A stretch of 64,000 nucleotides of DNA, taken from BACL21 sp038141525. GTDB lineage: Bacteria > Bacteroidota > Bacteroidia > Flavobacteriales > Flavobacteriaceae. Shown here in pieces: positions 27,404-36,046 of the stretch. Both the position numbers and the translations under genes were made by a program. The DNA lies in the NCBI GenBank assembly GCA_038141525.1, contig JAYQIF010000001.1, positions 186,001-250,000 on the forward strand, read 5' to 3'. The notes under the pieces are model-generated. The model ran no database searches. It saw only the letters and a list, made by a program, of their open reading frames with translations, and had not been told where the DNA came from. The number at the start of each line of letters is the position of its first letter. Within the stretch, counting starts at the first letter, position 1.

Positions 27404-29956
27404 TTGACGCGTTCTGTCACAAAAATATCACTTATTTTAGGATTTCTATTGCTCGAGGCATGCAGTCCAACACGTCGGCTCACCCGTGATGAGCTTTGGC
27501 TTATGGACAATGAGATAATCGTCGATGAACAAGAGCGAAAAGATGCTGCCCTCACCGATCTATTAATACAAAAACCAAACACCAAATTACCTGTTGTCGG
27601 AGTGCCACTAGGCGTTTTGGTGCACAATTTAGCTGGTCCAAATCCCCAAGAGCGATTTACAGCATGGCTTGAGGCCAAGCCCAAAAGAACTGAGCGACTG
27701 CAGCGCTTGATCTCGGCCAAACAATTGCGCGCTATCGACTCCGCCAAAATAAACTTCAATCAATGGCTTAAAAACACAGGGTCCGCCCCGGTGGTTATAG
27801 ACACAACTAAAGCCAAGCGATCACTCGATCAACTCAAAAAATACTTCTACAATCAAGGTTATTTCAACATCAAAGGGCGCTATAGCGTCTTGAAGGATAG
27901 CACGAAAAAAAACAGGGGCAGTATTCGCTACACCCTGAACCGTAATAAAGCGTATAGCATTGGCACACTGAACTACAAAATCGAATCACCTCAGATTGAT
28001 TCCCTTTTTTGGGCCACCCAAAATGCGTCCTTTATTCGGTCCGGGCAGCCCTATGATTTGGCTGATTTTGATAACGAAAGAGCGAGAATCACCCTTCAAA
28101 TGCGCAACTCGGGTTTCTATTTTTTTGATCAAGATTATGTAACCTTTGAAGCCGATACAAACGGTTTGGGTCAACGTGTGAACGTACAGTACATCATTCC
28201 CAATAGGCGCATCAATAAGGGAGATTCAGTGGCCACTACGGCCCCCTTTAAACAGTATACCATCAATCGCGTTCGCATCATTACCAACCACAGCCCGCAG
28301 AATCAAATGCTACCTTTTCGCGACACAACCTATTACAAAGGCTATGAACTCTACAGTCACAATGGAGCAAAATACCGGTCTAAAGCCTTGACCAATGCCA
28401 TGGCCATTGTCCCGGGAGGTCTTTATAGCGATATCGACCGAACTGTCACCAACAGTCAAATCAATGAGCTGCGCAATTTCAAATATCCGACAATCTATTA
28501 CAAAGTAGATCCAGACGATACAACACAAACAGGGCTGATCAGCAGTATATATCTAACACCCCGCAAAAAATACACCTTTGGTATTGACCTCGACGCCTAT
28601 ACCTCGACCATACAACAGTTTGGTATTGGGTTCAGCACCTCATTTTTGATCCGCAATGTTTTTCGCGGGGCCGAGAATCTTGAAATTTCGGCAAGAGGAA
28701 GTGTTGGGTCATCCAAAGACAATGCCATTAGCGACAGTAAGTTTTTCAACACCTCCGACGTGGGGATTGACGCACGACTGAGCATACCACGGCTTTTATT
28801 CCCCATAAATACCCAAAGTATCATCCCTAAATATATGGCCCCAACTACGGCCATAAGTACCGGACTCAACTCTCAACAAAATATTGGACTAGATCGCCAG
28901 AACTTTAACAGCATTTACAGCTATCGATGGCGCCCTACTAATACCCGCATCAATACTTTTGACCTCTTGAACTTACAATACGTACGCAACTTAAATGCAG
29001 CAAATTATTTTAATGTCTACAGGGCCTCTTACAGTCGCTTGAATGACATTGCACAAGAAGTCAATTACCCCTTCCAAGGCGCTGAGAACACACTCAGTAT
29101 TCCAGATGAAACCAATTTATTTTTAAGCAGCGTTCAAGACCCACAAGCGCCCTGGAGTTTTAATCCCGAGCTCACCCGAGAAATGAACGCCATCACTCAG
29201 CGTAAAAATAGACTCACCGAAAACAACCTGATTTTGGCCTCAAATTTTACCTGGCAAATCGATAATCGTGAAACCGTGAATGACAATAGTTTTACACGAT
29301 TTCAATGGAAGGCAGAACTGGCCGGTAGCTTGCTCTCTGGTTTGAGTCAAATCAGCGGATCGACCGACGCCTCGGGGCGCCAAGAATTTTTTGGTGTTGC
29401 ATTTTCACAATACGCCAAATTAGAACTGGACTACATCAGACACTGGGATTTAGGACGCCAAAATGTTATGGCCTTCAGAAGTTTTGGTGGCTGGGCCTTA
29501 CCCTTTGGCAACAGTTCCTCCATCCCGTTCACCCGAAGTTATTTCGCTGGAGGGGCAAATGACATACGTGGCTGGCGAGCTTATGACTTGGGTCCAGGCT
29601 CTAGTGGCAGTAATTTAGATTTTAACGAAGCCAATTTTAAGCTGAGTTTTAACCTAGAATATCGTTTTCCAATTTTTGGAGGATTTAAGGGTGCGTTTTT
29701 TGCCGATGTTGGTAATATATGGAATTTTAAAGACGATGTATTGGATCCTGCCTTTCAATTCAATGGCTTAGAGGACTTAAAAGAACTGGCTGTCGCTAGT
29801 GGATTGGGGCTGCGCTATGACTTCGGTTTTTTCGTAATTCGATTTGATACCGGATTCAAAACGCACAACCCTGCACGTCCAGCCAACGACCGCTGGTTCA
29901 AGGAATATAACTTCGCCAATGCTGTTTATAATATCGGGATAAACTACCCCTTCTAA
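27404..29956 (+). CDS. tamL: Omp85-family outer-membrane lipoprotein, TamA-like (TamL)
   Basis: An 850-residue BamA/TamA-superfamily protein. The N-terminus is a lipoprotein signal (L-L-L-E-A-C-S-P near residue 20) followed by T-R-R-L, typical of TamL in Bacteroidota. POTRA-like domains follow to about residue 380, then a 16-strand-type barrel with the Omp85 motif R-S-Y-F-A-G-G-A-N-D-I-R-G-W-R near 705-720 and a terminal Phe. It should act in outer-membrane protein or lipid transport with an inner-membrane TamB partner, which is not in this window. The start is TTG; no in-frame ATG exists before the upstream stop. Confidence 0.88.
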   Translation: MTRSVTKISLILGFLLLEACSPTRRLTRDELWLMDNEIIVDEQERKDAALTDLLIQKPNTKLPVVGVPLGVLVHNLAGPNPQERFTAWLEAKPKRTERLQRLISAKQLRAIDSAKINFNQWLKNTGSAPVVIDTTKAKRSLDQLKKYFYNQGYFNIKGRYSVLKDSTKKNRGSIRYTLNRNKAYSIGTLNYKIESPQIDSLFWATQNASFIRSGQPYDLADFDNERARITLQMRNSGFYFFDQDYVTFEADTNGLGQRVNVQYIIPNRRINKGDSVATTAPFKQYTINRVRIITNHSPQNQMLPFRDTTYYKGYELYSHNGAKYRSKALTNAMAIVPGGLYSDIDRTVTNSQINELRNFKYPTIYYKVDPDDTTQTGLISSIYLTPRKKYTFGIDLDAYTSTIQQFGIGFSTSFLIRNVFRGAENLEISARGSVGSSKDNAISDSKFFNTSDVGIDARLSIPRLLFPINTQSIIPKYMAPTTAISTGLNSQQNIGLDRQNFNSIYSYRWRPTNTRINTFDLLNLQYVRNLNAANYFNVYRASYSRLNDIAQEVNYPFQGAENTLSIPDETNLFLSSVQDPQAPWSFNPELTREMNAITQRKNRLTENNLILASNFTWQIDNRETVNDNSFTRFQWKAELAGSLLSGLSQISGSTDASGRQEFFGVAFSQYAKLELDYIRHWDLGRQNVMAFRSFGGWALPFGNSSSIPFTRSYFAGGANDIRGWRAYDLGPGSSGSNLDFNEANFKLSFNLEYRFPIFGGFKGAFFADVGNIWNFKDDVLDPAFQFNGLEDLKELAVASGLGLRYDFGFFVIRFDTGFKTHNPARPANDRWFKEYNFANAVYNIGINYPF

Positions 29957-29970
29957 ACAGGATTTTTTTC

Positions 29971-29978
29971 TATTTTTG
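29971..29978 (+). promoter_or_regulatory. Promoter -7 element of fbaA-accD
   Basis: TATTTTTG, an exact TAnnTTTG match, lies 24 nt before the fbaA start in the 45-nt gap after tamL. Confidence 0.55.
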
Positions 29979-30001
29979 AGCCCTAATCAAATAAACACAT
30001 A

Positions 30002-31069
30002 ATGAGCCATTCCATAAAACCAGGAGTGGCCTCTGGTCAAGAGGTCCAAGAAATTTTTCAACATGCAAAGTCGAAACAATATGCCATGCCAGCGGTCAAT
30101 GTGGTTGGTTCTAACACCATCAATACGGTCCTAGAAACTGCTCGAGAGGTAAACGCCCCAGTGATTATTCAATTTTCTAATGGTGGCGCACAATTTAACG
30201 CGGGAAAAGGACTGTCTAATGACGGTCAGCGCGCGGCCATCGCTGGGAGTATTGCCGGAGCACATCACATCCATGCCTTGGCCCAAACCTACAACACTCC
30301 TGTGATCTTACACACAGATCACTGTGCGAAGAATTTATTGCCCTGGATCGATGGTTTGATCACGGCGAGTGAACAGCACCACGCACGCACGGGTCGTACT
30401 CTGTTTAGCAGTCACATGATTGATTTATCCGAGGAACCATTAGAAGAAAATATCGAAATCTGCAAGGGATATCTCGAGCGCATGAGTAAAATCGGAATGA
30501 CCCTCGAAATTGAATTGGGCATAACTGGTGGTGAAGAAGACGGAGTCGACAATACAGATGTAGACAGTTCAAAGCTTTACACCCAACCAGAGGAGGTAGC
30601 CTACGCCTATGAGCAACTCATGCAAGTGAGCGATCAATTTACCGTAGCCGCCGCATTTGGTAATGTTCATGGCGTTTACAAGCCTGGTAATGTTAAACTC
30701 ACACCCAAGATTCTAAAAAACTCTCAGTCATACATTCAAGAAAAATTTGGCACAGGAGAAAACCCAATTGACTTTGTTTTCCATGGTGGTAGTGGTTCAA
30801 CCTTGGAAGAAATTCGTGAATCGATCGGTTACGGTGTAGTAAAAATGAACATCGATACAGATTTACAATTCGCCTTTACAGAGGGCATCCGCGATTATAT
30901 GGTGGGCAAACACGACTACCTAAAAACGCAAATCGGTAACCCAGAAGGGGCTGACATACCGAATAAAAAATATTATGATCCCAGAAAATGGTTGCGTGAA
31001 GGCGAAGCAACGTTTAAGTCGAGATTAAAAAAAGCCTTTGAAGATTTAAACAATATAGATACCTTGTAA
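30002..31069 (+). CDS. fbaA: Class II fructose-bisphosphate aldolase
   Basis: Zinc-dependent aldolase of glycolysis and gluconeogenesis (355 residues, class IIA). Metal and substrate motifs are visible: A-M-P-A-V-N near 29, H-T-D-H-C near 104 with the catalytic Asp and zinc His, L-E-I-E-L-G near 170, A-A-A-F-G-N-V-H-G near 222 and V-F-H-G-G-S-G-S near 261, then V-K-M-N-I-D-T-D. It precedes accD by 15 nt, probably in one transcript. Confidence 0.96.
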   Translation: MSHSIKPGVASGQEVQEIFQHAKSKQYAMPAVNVVGSNTINTVLETAREVNAPVIIQFSNGGAQFNAGKGLSNDGQRAAIAGSIAGAHHIHALAQTYNTPVILHTDHCAKNLLPWIDGLITASEQHHARTGRTLFSSHMIDLSEEPLEENIEICKGYLERMSKIGMTLEIELGITGGEEDGVDNTDVDSSKLYTQPEEVAYAYEQLMQVSDQFTVAAAFGNVHGVYKPGNVKLTPKILKNSQSYIQEKFGTGENPIDFVFHGGSGSTLEEIRESIGYGVVKMNIDTDLQFAFTEGIRDYMVGKHDYLKTQIGNPEGADIPNKKYYDPRKWLREGEATFKSRLKKAFEDLNNIDTL

Positions 31070-31084
31070 AAAAAAGCGAGACCT

Positions 31085-31954
31085 ATGGCCTGGTTCAAAC
31101 GTACAACAAAAGGAATACAGACCCCCACAGAGCAAAAAAAGGATGTACCTAAAGGCTTGTGGTATAAATCACCTACTGGAAAAATAGTTGACACCGAAGA
31201 ACTGGAACGCAATTTCTATGTGAGCCCAGAGGACGGATATCACGTGCGTATCGGCAGTAAGGAATATTTTGAGATTCTATTCGATGATAATAAATACAAA
31301 GAATTAGATAAAAATCTCAAATCAAAAGATACCTTGAACTTTGAGGACACCAAAAAGTATGCCGACCGACTCAAAGAGGCCCAGAAAAAAACGAATTTGA
31401 ACGACGCGGTACGCACCGCAGTTGGCCGCTCTATGGGAGAGGATCTCGTTGTGGCCTGTATGGATTTTCGTTTTATCGGGGGGTCAATGGGAAGTGTAGT
31501 GGGAGAAAAAATTGCACGTGCTGCCGATTACGCCCTGAAAAAGAAAACCCCGTTCATGATCATTTCTAAAAGTGGTGGAGCCCGCATGATGGAGGCGGCT
31601 TTGTCGTTAATGCAATTGGCCAAAACCAGCGCCAAATTAGCCCAATTGGCCGAGGCAAAAATTCCTTATATTTCACTTTGTACCGATCCAACTACAGGAG
31701 GAACAACGGCTTCATTTGCGATGCTTGGGGACATCAATATAAGTGAACCCGGTGCCTTGATTGGTTTTGCAGGACCTCGCGTAGTTAGAGATACAACGGG
31801 TAAGGAACTGCCTGAAGGTTTTCAAACATCAGAATTTCTTCTAGAACACGGCTTTTTGGATTTCATTACGCACAGAAAAGATCTAAAGACAAATATCAAT
31901 CAATATTTAGATTTGATCCAAAACAAACCGCTGCGCAAGCCAGCAGAAGCATAG
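31085..31954 (+). CDS. accD: Acetyl-CoA carboxylase carboxyltransferase subunit beta, without zinc-finger cysteines
   Basis: Transfers the carboxyl group from carboxybiotin to acetyl-CoA, with AccA. The 289-residue crotonase-fold protein has I-S-K-S-G-G-A-R-M-M-E-A and L-C-T-D-P-T-T-G-G-T-T-A-S, the acyl-CoA and carboxybiotin sites. In E. coli the N-terminus holds a C-x2-C...C-x2-C zinc finger. Here the aligned positions (about 29, 32, 47 and 50, in W-Y-K-S-P-T-G-K and V-S-P-E-D-G) are Ser, Gly, Ser and Asp, so no zinc can bind. I recall the same loss in other Flavobacteriia, so it is a lineage trait, not damage. Confidence 0.94.
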   Translation: MAWFKRTTKGIQTPTEQKKDVPKGLWYKSPTGKIVDTEELERNFYVSPEDGYHVRIGSKEYFEILFDDNKYKELDKNLKSKDTLNFEDTKKYADRLKEAQKKTNLNDAVRTAVGRSMGEDLVVACMDFRFIGGSMGSVVGEKIARAADYALKKKTPFMIISKSGGARMMEAALSLMQLAKTSAKLAQLAEAKIPYISLCTDPTTGGTTASFAMLGDINISEPGALIGFAGPRVVRDTTGKELPEGFQTSEFLLEHGFLDFITHRKDLKTNINQYLDLIQNKPLRKPAEA

Positions 31955-32037
31955 AGATACTAAGCGCTCCGACTTCTAAGGCCATTCGAGGCAGTTTTGG
32001 AGTAACAAAAGATTTTTTGTGCTGAGAGCTCTGGGCC

Positions 32038-32880
32038 TTAATCTAAATTAATGGTGAACTCAATACCGTTAACTGTAAGTACAGCAGTAGCGTCGCAAGT
32101 ACCGTCTCCAAAATCAAGTGTGCCCGACAAATTTTCTTGGGTGATCTCCATGACTCCGGCAACAATGTAATCGCACAAAGCCAATCCTCTGACCAAAGGG
32201 CTCGTGGCATTGACTAACCCGGTGCGCACAAAACCCGTACTGAGGGTCGTTTCCCAGTCGCCCCAAATGTGGTAGACGTTATCGATCCAAGTCCCGGAAC
32301 CTACACCCTCAACCCACTCGACAATTCTTGTACCAATCCTGTTTGCCGTTATATTGGTACCGCTAAAGGCAACGGTAATGTTCTCACTAAGACTTGATTG
32401 GGGGTTACCATTGGTATTCTCAGATTCTCGAATAATTTGACCACCTCCACTGATCTGGTGACTGTTGAAATAAAAATCCTGATACACATAATCGATGGTA
32501 CGGAACCCCCCAACACGAGGTCCATACTCGAGAATGATTTGACCAGAAACCTCGGGTCCACTCAAGAGCTGACATGAAGCGCCGAAATCAACAATCAAGG
32601 TAACCTGGGTTCCATCTACCGAAACATCAAAGGAAGGACAAGACGTGCCAAAAATAGAGTTAGGCATACGATCTGGTTCCTCTATATAGTTGTAACCACT
32701 CTCGACAATATGCTGAGTCGCCTCAAGGATAACATCAGATTTGGCAGCCAATGCGGAGTCATCTACCGAGATATTCGTTTCGGGAATACTGTCATCACTG
32801 CCCGAACAGGATACAAGAATGAGGGTCAATGTAACGGCCAAAATAACTTTTTTGGATAAACTGCAAACAGGATGCTGCAT
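32038..32880 (-). CDS. Predicted lipoprotein, unknown function
   Basis: A 280-residue protein with a lipoprotein signal; the lipobox is I-L-V-S-C-S near residue 25, followed by a Ser/Asp-rich linker. The rest is strand-rich and contains several cysteines (T-S-C-P-S-F, A-S-C-Q-L-L, A-L-C-D-Y, G-T-C-D-A). No family recognised. Similar Cys-spaced, low-helix lipoproteins are common at the surface of Bacteroidota. It converges with accD (83 nt, no clear terminator) and is divergent from rpsO. Confidence 0.7.
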   Translation of the reverse strand: MQHPVCSLSKKVILAVTLTLILVSCSGSDDSIPETNISVDDSALAAKSDVILEATQHIVESGYNYIEEPDRMPNSIFGTSCPSFDVSVDGTQVTLIVDFGASCQLLSGPEVSGQIILEYGPRVGGFRTIDYVYQDFYFNSHQISGGGQIIRESENTNGNPQSSLSENITVAFSGTNITANRIGTRIVEWVEGVGSGTWIDNVYHIWGDWETTLSTGFVRTGLVNATSPLVRGLALCDYIVAGVMEITQENLSGTLDFGDGTCDATAVLTVNGIEFTINLD

Positions 32881-32986
32881 GGCTATGGATTTTAGGGGTT
32901 AAGTATTTCAAACAATTTAAAGTCGTGAATTCTTTCGAACTCCTTGATTTTATCACAATTATACAGATAAAATTAATTGAATTTTG

Positions 32987-32994
32987 TATTTTCG
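32987..32994 (+). promoter_or_regulatory. Promoter -7 element of rpsO
   Basis: TATTTTCG matches 7 of 8 positions of TAnnTTTG. It would give a leader of about 50 nt that contains a GATAA...TTATC inverted repeat (33001-33018), a possible S15 autoregulatory structure, which is a guess. Confidence 0.45.
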
Positions 32995-33051
32995 CCGCTC
33001 GATAATCACAAGGTTATCAACATACATAAAAATCATTTAAATAATATTGGC

Positions 33052-33321
33052 ATGTATTTATCATCTGAAAAAAAACAAGAAATTTTTAAAAAACACGGCA
33101 AAAGTGCAACCGATACTGGTACTGCCGAAGGCCAAATTGCATTATTCACTTACCGAATTCAGCATTTGACCCAGCACCTCAAACGCAATCACAAAGACTT
33201 TAACACAGAGCGCTCTCTAGTAAAACTGGTCGGTAAAAGACGATCATTACTGGATTACCTGATGAAAAAAGACATCATGCGCTACCGTGCCATAGTTAAA
33301 GAACTAGGCTTGCGTAAATAA
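33052..33321 (+). CDS. rpsO: 30S ribosomal protein S15
   Basis: An 89-residue S15 with the family motifs K-K-Q-E-I-F, D-T-G-T-A-E-G-Q-I-A-L-F-T-Y-R-I, L-T-Q-H-L-K-R-N-H-K-D and V-G-K-R-R-S-L-L-D-Y-L. The open frame extends 25 codons further upstream, but family length and the promoter position support M-Y-L-S-S at 33052 as the start. A terminator follows and pnp comes next, the same neighbour order as in many bacteria. Confidence 0.96.
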   Translation: MYLSSEKKQEIFKKHGKSATDTGTAEGQIALFTYRIQHLTQHLKRNHKDFNTERSLVKLVGKRRSLLDYLMKKDIMRYRAIVKELGLRK

Positions 33322-33325
33322 ATCT

Positions 33326-33358
33326 AAAGGGATACCATCGGTGTCCCTTTTGCTTTTG
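33326..33358 (+). terminator. rpsO terminator
   Basis: AAAGGGATACC pairs with GGTGTCCCTTT (one G-U pair) around ATC, followed by a T-rich stretch. The T-rich end overlaps the -33 region of the pnp promoter. Confidence 0.85.
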
Positions 33359-33386
33359 TATTGTTTAGAATTATCCAGTAACTTTG
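33355..33386 (+). promoter_or_regulatory. Promoter of pnp (TTTG-N20-TAACTTTG)
   Basis: TTTG at 33355-33358 and an exact -7 element TAACTTTG at 33379-33386. Transcription from here would give a leader of about 135 nt before the pnp ATG. Confidence 0.65.
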
Positions 33387-33468
33387 AGTGATTCTCGGAA
33401 TACAAAAATGCTTAAAAAGCTGTATTGAGTTTTTCATTGGTCCAACAACACCACAACAACACAACCTT

Positions 33469-33487
33469 TTGACCGATAATCGGTCAA
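33469..33487 (+). promoter_or_regulatory. Perfect 19-bp palindrome in the pnp leader
   Basis: TTGACCGAT and ATCGGTCAA are perfect inverted 9-bp arms around a single A. It lies in the untranslated leader of pnp, about 80 nt downstream of the predicted start site and 42 nt before the ATG. The short centre suits a dimeric DNA-binding protein as well as an RNA hairpin. Confidence 0.6.
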
Positions 33488-33529
33488 CGACCAAACAAAG
33501 CATCAATGAGATGCATAAATGAAAAACAC

Positions 33530-35803
33530 ATGATACCTAAAGTATTTAGAGAGGTTATTGACCTCGGGGATGGTCGCGAGATTACCCTAGAAACTGGAAA
33601 ACTGGCCAAACAAGCACACGGCTCTGTTGTGGTCCAATCGGGAAAGTGTATGTTGCTTTGTACCGTAGTGTCGAACTACCAACAAAGTGATGTCGACTTT
33701 TTACCCCTTACTGTAGACTACCGCGAAAAATTTGCGGCCTCTGGACGTTACCCAGGAGGATTTTTTAAGCGTGAAGCGCGTCCCAGCGATGGTGAAGTGC
33801 TGACTATGCGTTTGGTGGATCGCGTATTGCGCCCCTTATTTCCAAAAGATTATCACGCCGAAACACAAGTGATGATTCAGCTCATGTCTCACGACGAAAA
33901 CGTAATGCCAGATGCCATGGCAGGACTTGCAGCTTCTGCAGCCATTCAATTATCGGATTTCCCTTTTGAATGTGCTATTTCAGAGGTGCGCGTTGGGCGA
34001 GTGAACGGTGAGTTTATCATCAACCCATCCCGTGCTCAACTTGAAGAGAGTGACATAGACATGGTGATCGGAGCCTCCGAAGATTCAGTGATGATGGTTG
34101 AAGGAGAAATGAAAGAGATTTCAGAAGAAGAAATGACCCAGGCGATCAAAGCGGCTCATGAAGCCATTAAGGTTCAATGTGCTGCTCAAGTTCGATTAGC
34201 GGAAGCTTTTGGGAAAAAACCAACACGTGAGTATACCGGCGAACGCGAAGACCAGGAATTGGCACAGAAGATCCACGATTTGGTCTACGACAAAGTATAT
34301 CAAGTAGCCAAAGCGGGATCGAGCAAGCATGAACGCAGCGCGGCATTTGGCCAAATCAAAGAAGAAGTAAAAGCTAGCTTTAATGAGGAAGAATTGGCCG
34401 ATTACGGCGGGCTTGTCTCCAAGTATTTCAATAAAGCGGAAAAAGAAGCTATTCGCGACTTAACGCTCAATGAAGGGTTACGTTTGGACGGTAGAAAAAC
34501 TACCGATATTCGCCCGATTTGGTGTGAAGTGGACTACCTCCCTTCTACTCATGGTTCTGCTATCTTCACGCGCGGGGAAACACAAGCATTAGCAACAGTG
34601 ACCCTAGGAACTTCAAGAGAGGCCAATCAAATCGACATGCCTTCGTATGAAGGAGAAGAAACTTTTTATTTACACTACAATTTCCCTCCGTTCTCTACAG
34701 GAGAAGCACGCCCGATTCGCGGTACTTCGCGAAGAGAGGTTGGGCATGGTAACCTAGCACAACGCGCGCTAAAAGGAATGATTCCAGAGGATTGTCCTTA
34801 TACTGTTCGTGTGGTTTCAGAAGTCCTTGAGAGTAACGGAAGTTCCTCAATGGCTACAGTCTGTAGTGGAACCATGGCACTGATGGACGCCGGAGTGCAA
34901 ATGAAAAAACCTGTCTCTGGTATTGCCATGGGTCTGATCTCAGGGCAAGACGGACAATACGCTGTGCTATCTGATATTCTAGGAGATGAAGACCATCTTG
35001 GAGATATGGATTTTAAAGTGACGGGTACCGCCGATGGTATCACTGCATGTCAAATGGACATTAAAGTCAAAGGTTTGTCTTATGAAATTCTCGTTAACGC
35101 CTTGAATCAAGCGCGTGATGGTCGTCTTCATATTTTGGACAAACTTGTCAGCACCATTGACGCGCCAAACGCCGATGTCAAGGCGCATGCACCGAAAATG
35201 GTGACAACGACGATTCCAAATGAATACATCGGTGCCCTTATTGGTCCTGGTGGAAAAGTAATCCAAGAACTTCAAAAGACAACCAAGACCACTATTGTTA
35301 TCAATGAAGATCCGGTCACAGAGGAAGGTATTGTCGAGATTTTAGGAACAGATCAAGAAGGGATTGACGCCGTATTGGCCAAAATTGACTCATTGACCTT
35401 TAAACCAGAAGTCGGCAGTGTCTACGAAGTTAAAGTGATTAAGATTCTAGACTTTGGTGCCGTTGTGGAATACAATGAAGCCCCTGGCAACGAGACACTG
35501 TTACACGTCTCTGAACTCGACTGGAAACGCACAGAAAATGTGACCGATGTCGTGAACATGGGTGATGTATTCGATGTGAAATATATCGGCGTTGATCCAA
35601 GAACCAAAAAGGATAAAGTTTCTCGCAAGGTATTATTACCAAAACCCGAAGGTTATGTAGAACGTCCGCCGCGTGGTGACAGACGTTCCTCAGGGCGCGG
35701 TAGAGATCAACGCGGGGGACGCGACAACCGTCAACGTCGTGATGATCGCTCGCGTCGCGATGACCGATCTGATCGCTCGGAGCGCAGCAATAGCGACGAC
35801 TAA
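33530..35803 (+). CDS. pnp: Polynucleotide phosphorylase
   Basis: 3'-5' exoribonuclease and RNA polymerase of mRNA turnover. The ~757-residue protein has two RNase PH domains (F-A-A-S-G-R-Y-P-G-G-F-F-K-R-E in the first; P-P-F-S-T-G-E and S-N-G-S-S-S-M-A-T-V in the second), then a KH domain with I-G-P-G-G-K-V-I and an S1 domain (V-G-S-V-Y-E-V-K-V, G-N-E-T-L-L-H-V-S-E-L). It ends in a ~45-residue tail of Arg, Asp, Gly and Ser repeats. I chose M-I-P-K-V-F at 33530, the family start; the open frame begins 8 codons earlier. The long leader suggests post-transcriptional control. Confidence 0.95.
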   Translation: MIPKVFREVIDLGDGREITLETGKLAKQAHGSVVVQSGKCMLLCTVVSNYQQSDVDFLPLTVDYREKFAASGRYPGGFFKREARPSDGEVLTMRLVDRVLRPLFPKDYHAETQVMIQLMSHDENVMPDAMAGLAASAAIQLSDFPFECAISEVRVGRVNGEFIINPSRAQLEESDIDMVIGASEDSVMMVEGEMKEISEEEMTQAIKAAHEAIKVQCAAQVRLAEAFGKKPTREYTGEREDQELAQKIHDLVYDKVYQVAKAGSSKHERSAAFGQIKEEVKASFNEEELADYGGLVSKYFNKAEKEAIRDLTLNEGLRLDGRKTTDIRPIWCEVDYLPSTHGSAIFTRGETQALATVTLGTSREANQIDMPSYEGEETFYLHYNFPPFSTGEARPIRGTSRREVGHGNLAQRALKGMIPEDCPYTVRVVSEVLESNGSSSMATVCSGTMALMDAGVQMKKPVSGIAMGLISGQDGQYAVLSDILGDEDHLGDMDFKVTGTADGITACQMDIKVKGLSYEILVNALNQARDGRLHILDKLVSTIDAPNADVKAHAPKMVTTTIPNEYIGALIGPGGKVIQELQKTTKTTIVINEDPVTEEGIVEILGTDQEGIDAVLAKIDSLTFKPEVGSVYEVKVIKILDFGAVVEYNEAPGNETLLHVSELDWKRTENVTDVVNMGDVFDVKYIGVDPRTKKDKVSRKVLLPKPEGYVERPPRGDRRSSGRGRDQRGGRDNRQRRDDRSRRDDRSDRSERSNSDD

Positions 35804-35841
35804 TCCTTACCCTATTGAGGATAAGGCCTCAAGGCCTTGCC

Positions 35842-35873
35842 AAAAGCCCTGACTCTAGTCAGGGCTTTTTTTT
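35842..35873 (+). terminator. pnp terminator
   Basis: Arms AAAAGCCCTGAC/GTCAGGGCTTTT around TCTA, followed by a run of Ts. The remaining ~170 nt before rpoD show no gene and no clear -7/-33 pair. Confidence 0.95.
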
Positions 35874-36046
35874 GGCATCAGGCCAAAATATGTGCTTGAG
35901 CTGTAAGGCCACTTTGGTATGACAAGTCCCAAGAACCAAAGCGAACAGAGTTCCATATCAATAAAATACTCAGTTTTGTAACATTTTTAGAAATCCTGCG
36001 TATAACCTAGTACATGACATCATTAAACCTCATTTAAGCATCCTTC

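Noticed and set aside
35654..35803. Arg/Asp-rich end of pnp as a misread frame
   Set aside because: The frame is continuous with the S1 domain, and disordered basic-acidic tails are usual on flavobacterial PNPase; a terminator follows at the expected distance.
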